From NCBI GenBank assembly GCA_008933705.1, contig WBUN01000014.1, positions 1 to 64,000 of the forward strand: DNA of 64,000 bases. Direction: 5' to 3'. The position numbers and the translations under genes were made by a program. A model generated the notes under the pieces. That model saw only the letters and a program-made list of their open reading frames with translations, did no database searches and was not told where the DNA came from. The stretch comes from Hyphomicrobiaceae bacterium. Lineage in GTDB: Bacteria; Pseudomonadota; Alphaproteobacteria; Rhizobiales; Hyphomicrobiaceae. This document shows, in pieces, positions 45,190-54,700 of this stretch. Within the stretch, counting starts at the first letter, position 1. Each line of letters opens with the position of its first letter.

Positions 45190-45704
45190 TCTCCCGCCGT
45201 GGGACGGTTAGGCTTCATTGTTTGGTAACAATAATGACGCTGATCCGTTAACCACCCGTTAAGGCTGCGCGGCAGGCCGTCAGGCCCGGATCAACAGAGC
45301 GTGCGCTGGAAGCCTTCCTTTGCATTGCCGCCTCACCTCGTCGAAAGACGAGCCAGATAGTAGCCCCTGGGCGGCGTGAGCAAAGTCCGTCGGCGTGCCC
45401 TGTTTCCCCGGCGCTGATTGCACAACCCAATCGTGACGTTAGTTTGGCCGAAAGGCGATCACGGGCGGTCTTTCGCGCTACGGCGGGTGACGCGCGGCAC
45501 GAAGACCCGTGCGGCGTTACAACTCGAAAGCGCAAGGAGCATGCGGGACCGGCGGATACGCAAGCTCTTGGCGTTCTAGCCGAAATTCTACAAGATGAGT
45601 CTGTAGCCTCCGGTGATTCGCGCGTCCGGCGATTTGCTGCGACACGACCCGCCCGCGCCAGCGACCGGTGCGGGCGCTGCCCAATTGCAGGAGGCCCGAC
45701 GCCC
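45190..45704. other. 515-base gap upstream of the two-ATPase operon
   Basis: The left part carries the presumed promoter region of the lipoprotein gene (AT-rich GGTAACAATAATGACG around 45225-45240). The right part has one reading frame open from 45444 into the gene at 45705, but its amino-acid content (Arg/Ala/Cys-rich) is not protein-like and a clear ribosome-binding site comes only before 45705. No RNA gene or repeat stands out. Confidence 0.5.
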
Positions 45705-46853
45705 ATGAAGGCCGCCGTCCTCGAGAAACCGGCCGTATCCGGCTTGGTCAATACCGGGCGTGTGCGCGAGATCGTGCTGGTGCGCGTTGCCAGCGCGGCG
45801 CGCGGCGCCGCCAAGGGCGACGTCGCCGGCGACCTGGCCACGATCGTGGCGCAGCGCCTTTCGGCATCGCAGTGGCGCACCCTGCTGGAACAGGAAGTCG
45901 ACAATCTGCTCGCGGCCGGCTTTGTGACGGTGACCGGCTCGCGCATCGAGGCGACCGATGCCGGTTCGGCGCATGCGACCGCCTTCCTCGGCTTCAAGGG
46001 CAATCTGCCGCGTTCATGGAACGAGCTGAGGGACGTTCGGCTCATAGCCAAGGCGCTGGGTCTGCAGCGCGAGCCGGCAAAGCGCCTCAAGGCGCTGACA
46101 ACGCCGGACGGCCTGCGCGCCGCCATCGTACAGCGCGCCTACAATCTCAAGATCAAGGGGGTGGCAACGCCCTCGCGTTTGCGCTCGGCGTTGGCAACGG
46201 TCGCCCTCGAGCGTGCGTTCGGCAACAAGATCAAGGCAGGTCTTGGCGGGAAGGCTGGCTTTTCAGCGAAGGCCGGCCGCCTGCTGGCGGCCCAGCTCGC
46301 CCGCCATCCGCGCGATTTCGGCACGGACTCTCGGCTGATCGCGGCGCTTGCCGCAGAGCATCTGGGCATAACGCAGACCGATCTTGCGGTGCTTCGGTTG
46401 GGCCTGTTGCGCCGCTTTGTCGATGCTGCCGGTGAGAGAGGTGCGGTCGCGCGCGGGCCTGCGGCTGGTGTGCCCCCCGTCGCGCGCCCGCGCCTGGTGC
46501 AGCCGGCGCCGCCGATCGCAGCGCCCGAGCCCGAACTCGAGCCGGTGGCTGGGAGGCCGGATCTGGCGGGCTTCGCTCGCGAGGTGCGCCGTCATGCGGC
46601 GAGCCAGGCGCAAGGCTGGGCCGGCAATCGCCGCGCCTATATTTCGCACGTGTGGCGCCACCTCAAGGAGGCGCGTTCGGAGTGGGGGCTTTCGGAGATC
46701 GAGTTCAAGTGCATGCTGGCAGAGGCTCATCGCGCGGGGCAACTCGCGCTCGCCAATGCCGACCTCAAGGACAACAAGAGCATCAAAGACGTGCAGGACT
46801 CTGCCGTCGTCTTCAAGAACAGCGTGTTTCACTTCATCCGGGTCGACGGCTGA
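45705..46853 (+). CDS. protein of unknown family, likely winged-helix modules, partner of the two-ATPase protein
   Basis: 382 residues, start set by AGGAGG at 45689-45694. Residues about 1-100 look like a winged helix (LSASQWRTLLEQEVDNLLAA, GFVTVTGSRIEATDAG). About 105-240 is alpha-helical and basic. About 245-285 is a Pro/Ala linker. About 286-382 form a compact domain with GFAREVRRHAA, NRRAYISHVWRHL, EIEFKCMLAEAHRAGQLALA and a final VFKNSVFHFIRVD, the shape of a second winged helix. No catalytic motif. It lies 39 bases upstream of the 1100-residue ATPase gene, so the two are almost certainly one operon. It could be the DNA- or partner-binding subunit; that is inference. Confidence 0.8.
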   Translation: MKAAVLEKPAVSGLVNTGRVREIVLVRVASAARGAAKGDVAGDLATIVAQRLSASQWRTLLEQEVDNLLAAGFVTVTGSRIEATDAGSAHATAFLGFKGNLPRSWNELRDVRLIAKALGLQREPAKRLKALTTPDGLRAAIVQRAYNLKIKGVATPSRLRSALATVALERAFGNKIKAGLGGKAGFSAKAGRLLAAQLARHPRDFGTDSRLIAALAAEHLGITQTDLAVLRLGLLRRFVDAAGERGAVARGPAAGVPPVARPRLVQPAPPIAAPEPELEPVAGRPDLAGFAREVRRHAASQAQGWAGNRRAYISHVWRHLKEARSEWGLSEIEFKCMLAEAHRAGQLALANADLKDNKSIKDVQDSAVVFKNSVFHFIRVDG

Positions 46854-46892
46854 TGCCGCTAGATCCGGAAGTCAAAGTCTCGTTGAGGTTCC

Positions 46893-49800
46893 ATGCGCCC
46901 TGAAGTCCAAGCTGCGCCGCAACTCGACCGGCTTTCCGCCGCTTTCGAGCACAGCATCACGTGGGAGGACGACATCTGGCGGGCCGATCCCGTCGATGTC
47001 GAGATCGTGCACGCGCAGGCGCGGCGCAAATTCAAGGAGCTGCTCGAAGCGGTGACGACGGGGAGGGGCACTGCCGGCCAGGCGCGAATCCTGCTGTTCC
47101 ACGGCCAGTCGGGGGCCGGCAAGACACATCTCATTCGTGCCCTGCGGACATCGGCCCATCGCGCCGGCAATGCCTATTTCGGCTATGCGCAGATGACGCC
47201 GGACGTGACCAACTACGCCGACTACTACCTGCGCCGGCTCGTGCACTCTCTGGAGAAGCCGTACGATCCCGACGCCGGCGGAGAGAGCGCGCTTACGCGA
47301 TTGACGAATCGCCTCGTCGGCGACACTGCCGTGCTCGACCCTTCGCAGCTCGAGAAGCTCAAGGAGGCCAAGCTCAACGAGGCGCAGCTCGCCAAGCTGG
47401 TGCTGGGTCTCGCCGACGACATCGTGGCGGCGCCGAAATTCGCCGACGAGCAGCTCGATATCAACATCGTGCGGGCGCTGCTCTATTTGCAGCGCTCCGA
47501 CCCGCGCATAGACCAGCGCGTGCGGCAGTACCTCTACGGGCGGCAGCTGACCGACCTTGCCAAGGAGGCCGTGGCCGCCCTCGATCCGAACACGGGCGAA
47601 GGGCGCGCCTTCGAGATCATCGAGTCGCTCGGGCGCCTGATGTGGACAGTCGATCGTGCCGCGCTCGTGTTCAGCATCGACCAGGTCGAGGACCTGCGTT
47701 TCTTCGAGGACTACCATGAGCGCTTCCAGAAGGCTGCGCGCGATCTCATCCAGATCGCCAACCGCGTGCCGACCTCGATCGTTCTGATCTCCTGCCTGGG
47801 CGATTTCTACGACAAGGTGCGCGAGGTGCTGGCGCAGTCCTACATCGACCGCATCGAGAAAGCGGGACCCGTGCCGCTGATCGAGACGCGCACTGCGGCG
47901 GAGGCGCGCCTCATCATCGCCAAGCGCCTTCAGCAGGACGGCCGCAGCGATGTCGCCGATCCCACGCTCTATTTCGGCCCACAGTTCTTCGAGGAGTTCA
48001 GCGGCCTGTCGACGCGCCGGATTCTCGAACTCGCCCAGTCGCGCATGCGCGAGCACGAGGGTGATGCGGCGCCGGCCGAGCCGGAAGAGAAATCCGGCTT
48101 CATCTCGACGCTTGCCGCGGCGCTGGGCTTCGGCGGCCGCGACGACGACGCCGGTGACGCCCCACAGATCGAGTTCCGCGAGATGTGGGACCGATTCACG
48201 GCGCAGTCGGAAGCCGAGATTCCTTCTGACGACCAGGGCCTCATGGACGTGCTCGCCAATGCGTTGGCGCTGGCGCGAGAGGAGTGGGGTGACGCCGTCA
48301 GCCTGACGGTGAAGCGCCTCGATCTGCCCGAAGAGCTGCCCGCGATCGACCTCGCCTTGAAGCATGACACGGGCTTCACGGCCGAAAGCAGGGTCTTCCT
48401 GTGCAATCGGCCGACGCAAGGCGGCGGCCTCAAGCGGCAGCTCGATCGGGTTCTGGCGGCCATGAAGGGCAGAAGCTGCTTCATGCTACGGGCAAGCGAC
48501 TTCCCGCCCAACAAGAAGAACCAGACCGCTCAGGCCTTCCGCAAGTTCCGCGAGGCGGGTGGCCGCTCGGTGCTTGTGCCGATCCCGGATTGGGAGCGCA
48601 TGATGACTGTGCGCGAATTCCATGCGCAGCACCGCAACGACCCGGGCTTCGCAGATTGGTTCCGGCGTGCCAAGCTGCTGTCGGAGATTCTATCGCTGAT
48701 CCAATTGCTTCGCCTCGACCTCTTTGGCCGGGGCACGGCGAATGCCCAAGGGGCGGCGGCCGAGATGCCGGCTGAGTCCGGAGTATCGGCGGCTGCTGGG
48801 AGTGCGGCTGCCGACTGGACCGGCTGGGGTGCCACGAGTGCGGCGCCGCAAGCGGCGCAGGAGGAGGAGTTGCCCCTCTCCGTTCTGCTCGACGAGGTGG
48901 GTGACAGCGCAGGCAGCATCCTGGCAGGGCGAGGCCTGCGGTCGGCCAAGAGCATAACGCTCAACAAGGACGTGCTGAAGCGGCATACGGCGGTGCTCGG
49001 CGGCTCGGGCTCCGGCAAGACCACGCTGGCGCTGTGCATCATCGAGCAGCTCCTGCTCAAGGGCATTCCGGCGGTGCTGCTCGATCGCAAAGGCGACCTG
49101 TGCTCCTACGCCAACCCGGACGTCTGGCGGGCGCTCGAGGGCGAACTCGGCGAGCGGCGTGGCGAACGCGAGAAGCTGGCCGATTCCATCGACGTTGCCG
49201 TCTACACGCCGGGCCGGGGCTCAGGCCGGCCCATCTCCATTACGCTGCTGCCCAACGGCATCAACGAGCTGCCCGAGCAGGAGCAGCAGCTCCTCGCCAA
49301 TCTCTCCGCCGCGGCGCTCGGCGACATGTTGCACTTCAAGAATTCGGCTACGCACCAGAAGCAGTCGGGTACGCTCTCGGTGGCGCTCAGAATCCTGGGC
49401 GGGCGCTTCAGCAAGGAGGTGACACTCGCCGATCTCATCGCCCTGCTCGAGGACGAGGACCCCGAGCTCACCGATCTGACCCAGCGCATGGATCCCTCCG
49501 GCCGCATCCGCCGCGATCTGGTGGCGCAGCTCGACAGTCTTCGGCACCGCAACTCGGCGCTGTTCGAAGGCGGCGGCGAGCCGCTGCGCATGGACTCGCT
49601 GCTGGGCAAGGGCCGCTACGGGCGCACCGACGGCCGCACGCGGCTGTCCATCATTTACACCGGCTTCCTCGGTGACAACGAGAACATCCTGTTCTGGGTC
49701 TCGCAGTTCCTGTCGGAGGCGCTGCGCTTCTGTCAGCGCAACCCCAACGACGAGCTGCAGGCCGTCGTCATGTTCGACGAGGCTGACCTCTACATCCCCG

Positions 49801-50195
49801 CCAACTCCAAGCCCGCGACCGCCGAGCCCCTGCAAAGCCTGTTGAAGAGGGCGCGCTCTGCCGGTCTCGGCATCATGCTCGCCACCCAATCGCCGGGCGA
49901 TCTCGACTACAAGTCGCGGGATCAGATCACCTCCTGGTTCATCGGCCGCGTGCGCGAGGACACGGCGCTCCGCAAGCTGAGGGCGGCGTTCCAGAGCGAG
50001 TCCGGGCTCGATCCGAGCGCCGTGCTGCCCCATCAGACGGTCGGCGAGTTCCACCTCGTTCAGGAGGGATTGGTCCGTCCCATGCGGGCGCAGCGTTCTC
50101 TCATCAACGCCGAGCAGGTGCCGTTCGACCGCATCGAGCAGCTGGCGCGCGAGACCAAGGGGCAGGACGAGAAGCAACTCAAGCTCTTTGCCTGA
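46893..50195 (+). CDS. large protein with two P-loop NTPase modules (AAA-like and HerA/DUF87-like)
   Basis: 1100 residues. Module 1 (about 40-390): Walker A GQSGAGKT at 71-78, Walker B ALVFSIDQVED at 257-267, an AAA/STAND-like ATPase. A middle part (about 425-610) has an ordered region with VFLCNRP and CFMLRASDFPPNKKN; then a Gly/Ala linker to about 655. Module 2 (about 660-1100): Walker A GGSGSGKT at 703-710, KGDLC, Walker B AVVMFDEADLY at 957-967 and ATQSPGD at 997-1003, the HerA/VirD4 helicase-translocase pattern. No membrane segment. GAGG five bases upstream supports the start. HerA-type ATPases pump DNA or drive nucleases; no nuclease is seen here. Function unknown. Confidence 0.88.
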   Translation: MRPEVQAAPQLDRLSAAFEHSITWEDDIWRADPVDVEIVHAQARRKFKELLEAVTTGRGTAGQARILLFHGQSGAGKTHLIRALRTSAHRAGNAYFGYAQMTPDVTNYADYYLRRLVHSLEKPYDPDAGGESALTRLTNRLVGDTAVLDPSQLEKLKEAKLNEAQLAKLVLGLADDIVAAPKFADEQLDINIVRALLYLQRSDPRIDQRVRQYLYGRQLTDLAKEAVAALDPNTGEGRAFEIIESLGRLMWTVDRAALVFSIDQVEDLRFFEDYHERFQKAARDLIQIANRVPTSIVLISCLGDFYDKVREVLAQSYIDRIEKAGPVPLIETRTAAEARLIIAKRLQQDGRSDVADPTLYFGPQFFEEFSGLSTRRILELAQSRMREHEGDAAPAEPEEKSGFISTLAAALGFGGRDDDAGDAPQIEFREMWDRFTAQSEAEIPSDDQGLMDVLANALALAREEWGDAVSLTVKRLDLPEELPAIDLALKHDTGFTAESRVFLCNRPTQGGGLKRQLDRVLAAMKGRSCFMLRASDFPPNKKNQTAQAFRKFREAGGRSVLVPIPDWERMMTVREFHAQHRNDPGFADWFRRAKLLSEILSLIQLLRLDLFGRGTANAQGAAAEMPAESGVSAAAGSAAADWTGWGATSAAPQAAQEEELPLSVLLDEVGDSAGSILAGRGLRSAKSITLNKDVLKRHTAVLGGSGSGKTTLALCIIEQLLLKGIPAVLLDRKGDLCSYANPDVWRALEGELGERRGEREKLADSIDVAVYTPGRGSGRPISITLLPNGINELPEQEQQLLANLSAAALGDMLHFKNSATHQKQSGTLSVALRILGGRFSKEVTLADLIALLEDEDPELTDLTQRMDPSGRIRRDLVAQLDSLRHRNSALFEGGGEPLRMDSLLGKGRYGRTDGRTRLSIIYTGFLGDNENILFWVSQFLSEALRFCQRNPNDELQAVVMFDEADLYIPANSKPATAEPLQSLLKRARSAGLGIMLATQSPGDLDYKSRDQITSWFIGRVREDTALRKLRAAFQSESGLDPSAVLPHQTVGEFHLVQEGLVRPMRAQRSLINAEQVPFDRIEQLARETKGQDEKQLKLFA

Positions 50196-50793
50196 TCAGC
50201 AGGGCTTATTTCGCTAGTGCGAAAGCAACGCCAGGGTGTGCAGACCTCACAAGATTGCATCTGCGATCGAAAAGTTGATGCAAAAGCAGATGCTTCTTCG
50301 ATAATTATGCGATATTCTTCCGTGCACTGGTCGAAAAGGGCGGCCAGTATTTGAGCGAAGCCGAGGGGGCTACCGGCGGAACTCAAGCAAGTGCGGTGGT
50401 TGCGGGGTTGTGTTGTGTTCGATAAGTCGTTTGTGATCATGGCGTTGGCATGCGCCATGGCTCCATTTGTGGGCGCGGGTGTATACCTCGTCGTTTACCT
50501 CTTTTGAGGGCGCGGGGATTTCCACCTGAAGCCGGCTGGGGCAGCCGACCGGCGTGGACCGTTGACGGTCCGGTCGGAGATGGCTGCGACAGCAGTTGGC
50601 TTATGCACAGGTTATTTGCGCCGTAAGCAGCCGTGCACGACGGCCGTGCACCTTTGGTCCGCAAGCGCTCGCGACTTCGCGGGGCGATGCGGTCATCCCC
50701 TCTTGACTTGGACATCCGCAAAGGCAACCGGATTAGGCACGCCTCCTGCGGCAGCGGGCGAGGCGTCCGAAACCGATCAGGAGGAAGCCCCCG
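50196..50793. other. 598-base gap between the ATPase gene and the FAH gene
   Basis: It contains an 8-base inverted repeat GCATCTGC / GCAGATGC (50257-50264, 50286-50293) in a relatively AT-rich patch, a GC-rich hairpin at 50545-50577 (CCGACC...GGACCG / CGGTCC GGTCGG) that could end transcription, and one very short hydrophobic reading frame at 50415-50507. The rest shows nothing definite. Confidence 0.5.
50415..50507 (+). CDS. possible 30-residue membrane peptide
   Basis: GTG-started frame of 30 codons, MFDKSFVIMALACAMAPFVG followed by AGVYLVVYLF, nearly all hydrophobic and able to cross a membrane once. There is no good ribosome-binding site. Size and composition resemble known single-helix small proteins, but a chance frame is equally possible. 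Confidence 0.2.
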   Translation: MFDKSFVIMALACAMAPFVGAGVYLVVYLF

Positions 50794-51642
50794 ATGAAGC
50801 TTGTCCGATTTGGCACGGCCGGTGCCGAGAAGCCCGGTCTTGTGGATGCACAGGGCGCCGTGCGCGACCTGTCGGCCCATGTCAAGGATATCGGCGGCGA
50901 CACGCTCTCGCCGGCGGGCCTCGACCAGCTCCGCAAGATCGATCCGCAGTCGCTTCCCGCGGCCCCGCCGGGCGTGCGCCTGGGACCGCCGGTCGCCGGA
51001 ATGCGCAACTTCATCGCGGTCGGCCTCAATTACGTCGATCATGCCAAGGAGACGGGCTCGCCGATCCCCAAGGAGCCCATCCTGTTCAACAAGCTGGCGA
51101 ACTGCATCGTCGGCCCGAACGACGACGTCATGATCCCGAAGGGATCCCTCAAGCTCGATTACGAGGTCGAGATCGCCTTCGTGATCGGAACACGCGCGCG
51201 CTACGTGGAGGAGAAGAACGCGCTTTCGCACATTGCCGGCTACTGCATCTGCAACGATATTTCCGAGCGCCACTTTCAATCCGAGCGCGGCGGGCAATGG
51301 ATGAAGGGCAAGTGCGCGGAGACCTTCGGTCCGCTCGGGCCGTGGCTCGTGACGCGCGATGAGATAGAGGACGTGCAAACCCTCGCCATGTCGCTGGACG
51401 TCAATGGCGGGCGCCGCCAGACCGGCAACACGAAGACGATGATCTTCGGCATCCAGCACCTCCTGCACTACATCTCCCAGTTCATGGTGCTCGAGCCCGG
51501 TGACGTGGTCACAACGGGCACGCCGCCCGGGGTTGCGCTCGGCATGAAGCCGCCTGTCTGGCTGCAGGCAGGCGACACCATGCGGCTTTCGATCGAAGGC
51601 TTGGGCGAGCAGGTGCAGAAGGTGGTGGCGTTCAGGGAATGA
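50794..51642 (+). CDS. fumarylacetoacetate hydrolase-family protein
   Basis: 282 residues. The N-terminal small domain MKLVRFGTAGAEKPGLVDAQG is followed by the FAH domain: IAVGLNYVDHAKETG, metal-site LDYEVEIAFVIG and NDISERHFQSERG, GPWLVTRDEI, and VTTGTPPGVALGMKPP. Members are Mg-dependent C-C bond hydrolases or decarboxylases of aromatic-acid or sugar-acid pathways (for example 2,4-diketo-3-deoxy-rhamnonate hydrolase, or acylpyruvase). AGGAGG lies upstream of 50794. It sits between the two-ATPase gene and the convergent membrane-protein gene and looks metabolically unrelated to both. Confidence 0.92.
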   Translation: MKLVRFGTAGAEKPGLVDAQGAVRDLSAHVKDIGGDTLSPAGLDQLRKIDPQSLPAAPPGVRLGPPVAGMRNFIAVGLNYVDHAKETGSPIPKEPILFNKLANCIVGPNDDVMIPKGSLKLDYEVEIAFVIGTRARYVEEKNALSHIAGYCICNDISERHFQSERGGQWMKGKCAETFGPLGPWLVTRDEIEDVQTLAMSLDVNGGRRQTGNTKTMIFGIQHLLHYISQFMVLEPGDVVTTGTPPGVALGMKPPVWLQAGDTMRLSIEGLGEQVQKVVAFRE

Positions 51643-51683
51643 TGGCTGAGGGTGGTGCCGGCGGACTGGTGCCGGTGCCGGCA

Positions 51684-51723
51684 AGAAAACAAAAAAACCC
51701 GCGCCGGGAGTGCCGGCGCGGGT
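51684..51723 (-). terminator. intrinsic terminator of the large membrane-protein gene
   Basis: A perfect ten-base stem CCCGCGCCGG / CCGGCGCGGG with a GAGTG loop (51698-51722). On the minus strand it is followed by a T-rich tract (complement of AAGAAAACAAAAAAA). It lies 22 bases beyond the stop at 51745. Confidence 0.88.
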
Positions 51724-51744
51724 CTTGTCGTTGGGCTGCCGCAG

Positions 51745-54700
51745 TCAGTGTTTCGTCGGCGTGGAGCCGTCTCCGGCCTGGTGCGGCATGGGGCCCGCCT
51801 TGTTCAGCTCGTCCATGTGCCGGGTAATGAGGCGCCACTGGCCGGCGTCCGCGAGGTTCATCTGCTTGATCTCCTTGCGCAGCTTGCTCAGCTTCACCAG
51901 CAAGATCTCCTCGTCGTCGCTCAGCCGGTTCTCGCTCTGGCCGTCCTCGAGCGCGGCAACTAGGCGATCCATGAGGCCGCCCTCGGGCAGCAGCATCATG
52001 GCCGGCAGCCGCTGACCGATCTCGCCGACGACCTCCTGCAGGATCTCGCGCACGCGCGGATCATTGGCATGGCTCTCTGCCAGCATGCTCTCCGCCTGCT
52101 CAAGCACCCGCCGGTTGTCGGCCTCGATCAGCTTCAGCTCGCTGCTGAGGCCGAGATGGGCGCGCGCGATGCGCTTCAAGGCGCTCGCGGCTGCGATTGC
52201 CTCGCCGGCGATCTCGGGCTCGGCGACGGCGAAAAGCGACGAGACCGACAGGCCGAGAGCCTGCATGATGGAGTCCTGGAACATCGCACGCAGGCTGTCG
52301 TCGCTGCGGGCGAGATCGGCCTCCCGATCCATGGCGCGGCTGCCCAGCAAACGCTGCTCTGCGCCGTTCCCGTTCAGTCCGACGCGGCCGTCGGCGATGG
52401 CCGGCCGCGCGTCGCCGAGTTGGCCGCCGTAGGCGATTCTGCCGTCACCGCTGGACTCTGTCAGTAGCGCACGGGCTCGGATGCGGGCCAGCGTCTTGTA
52501 CAACTCGGCGTGCAGGTAATAGCGGTCGCGATCGCTGCGGTCGCGCTGCACGACGCGCAGGCTCGAACCTGCGGTCAGCACGTTGCGAACCGGACGCACG
52601 TGCTCGGGCTCCACCTCGCTCATGAAGATCTCGGAGGTGAAGCCGTTCTTCTCATCGATCGGGTGCAGATGCTGCAGCACGGCGTCGGCGGTTTCGCGCA
52701 CGTCGGGAAGAAGGGCCTCCGTCATGCGCGTTTCCAGCTCGTTGAGCTCCAACCCGCGCTTGGTCTCCGCCGGCTTGGTCTTGAGCTCCTTCTGGATGAC
52801 CTGACAGAGGAACTCATAAAGCTCCGCGCGCACCAGGTAGGTGCCGGCGCGACTGGTATGGCGCACGGCGCCGATCGTGGCGCCGGCATTGAGGACATCG
52901 CGAACCTGCGAGGCGCTCTCCGGATCGAGCTCGCTCAGCCTGACGATATTGGTGAAGCCGTCGACGGGCTCCATCGGATGCATGGCTTCGCGGGTGAGGC
53001 GCGCCTTGTTGAACGTGTTTGGAAGCAGCGCCGCTTCGATGATGGCCTGTAGCTGATGGGCGCTGCGCGCCTTCGGGCTCGGCACGTCCGAGAGCGGCGA
53101 GCGCAACGCCTGCGCGCCGAACAGGCCCGACATGAACACCAGCGCATCCACGCCTATGGCCAGGATCAGCGACAGGTAGGCCAGGCGGTTGCCGTCGAGA
53201 AACGCATTCCATGTGACGACGAAGCGGTGGGCCTTGTCGTCACGGTTCATGTCGATGGAGGCGAGGCGGGCGCCGATCTCGGCCGAATCCTTGCTGATCA
53301 GGCCCGAGTCCTGCAGGCATTTGCGGCCGAAGCCGAGCAGGGCGTCGGTGGTCGTGTGCCGGGCGATCTTGTCGCCCCCGGCGCAGTTGTTGTGGAAGGC
53401 GACGAGACCGGCATTGAGCGCAAACACCCGGGCTGCCGCTTCAGCGGCCTGCTTGGGATCGCAGTCGATGGCGCGCACCCTCTCCTTGGTCGCCTGCGTG
53501 CTCGACATGGCGTTGAGAAGGTTGGAGCACTGCTGCTGCAGGGCGCCGAGGCGCTCGGTGTCGGGCTGCTGGCGGAAGGCGGTGCGCGCACGTTCGAACG
53601 CCGGCAGCACGCGGGCGGGATCGAGCTTGCTGCCTTCGTCTTCCGCGTTGACGGCCAGCGATGCCTTGATGCGCTGCTCGGCCGTGTCGGCTTCGCCCTT
53701 CAGCTTTGCGAGATCGCCGTCGATGGTGGACAGCTCGCGCTCGAGCTGGGCAACGCGCGTCTCGACCGTCACCAGACGCCTTTGCGCGTCCTTGGTGCGC
53801 TCCTGCTTGACCTTGTACTGGTCCTGCAGCGTGGCAAGCTCGGCCATGCGCTGGCGGTACACCGGCCCCTTGCCGTGCTTCAGCGTACCTTCGACGCCGC
53901 GATCCTCGGCCAGCGCGTCGACCCGCTTGGCGTCGATCTCCTTGGCCTTGGCATCGAGCTCGCTCTTGTGCTGGGCGTACTCGGCCGCGAGACTTGGCCG
54001 CTCTGCCTTCAGGCGCGACAGCTCCTCCGTCAGCGAGATCTTCCTGTTGGCGAGGCCGGCCTGCCCGCTCTGCGACGTAGCGATGCGCTCCTGCTGCTCA
54101 TTGATGGCGCGGCGGCGCTCCTCCATCTGCTGGACGAAGAATCTTTCGATCTCACCCTGCGCTCCCTGCGACGCCTGGGCGAGGCTCGAGAGCTGCTTGT
54201 CATAGGCCTTCCAGCCTTCGGTTTCGAAGAGGCTTTCGGCCTCTTCGATCTGACGCTTCTGCGTCAATGCGCCGATGTCGGCGACCACGCCGCCCATCTG
54301 GCTGGTGGTGCGGATTTCGGCTGCGCGCGCTCGCTGCTCGGCCGGGAAGATGGCGTTGAAGTGGGAGTCGAAAGAGAAGAAGACCGATGCAGACATGGAG
54401 GCGAGGAACATCACCCACAGCACGGCATTCTTCACGATCAGGCGCACGCTCTGAACGTAGGGCGTGGAGATCTCCCCGCCGCGGCGCGAGCCGAAGGCGA
54501 TCATGCCCATCAAGACGAGCGCGAGGAGGAAGTAGACGGAGACGTCCGCGAACTTCACCCAATCGGTCTGCAGACCCGCGTGCTTGGTCAGGCTGACGGC
54601 GTTGTACTGATGCAGGATCCAGTAGAAGACGATGCCGACCAGGGCAACGCCCAGCAGCATGCCGATGGTTGCGTCGGCGAGCCGAAGGCGTCTGCCGTCG

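Noticed and set aside
45444-45704. Upstream extension of the 45705 gene by 87 codons
   Set aside because: The added sequence is not protein-like, and AGGAGG lies ahead of 45705.
46872-48419. 515-codon minus-strand frame opposite the two-ATPase gene
   Set aside because: No ribosome-binding site or motif; the plus-strand protein has clear Walker motifs throughout.
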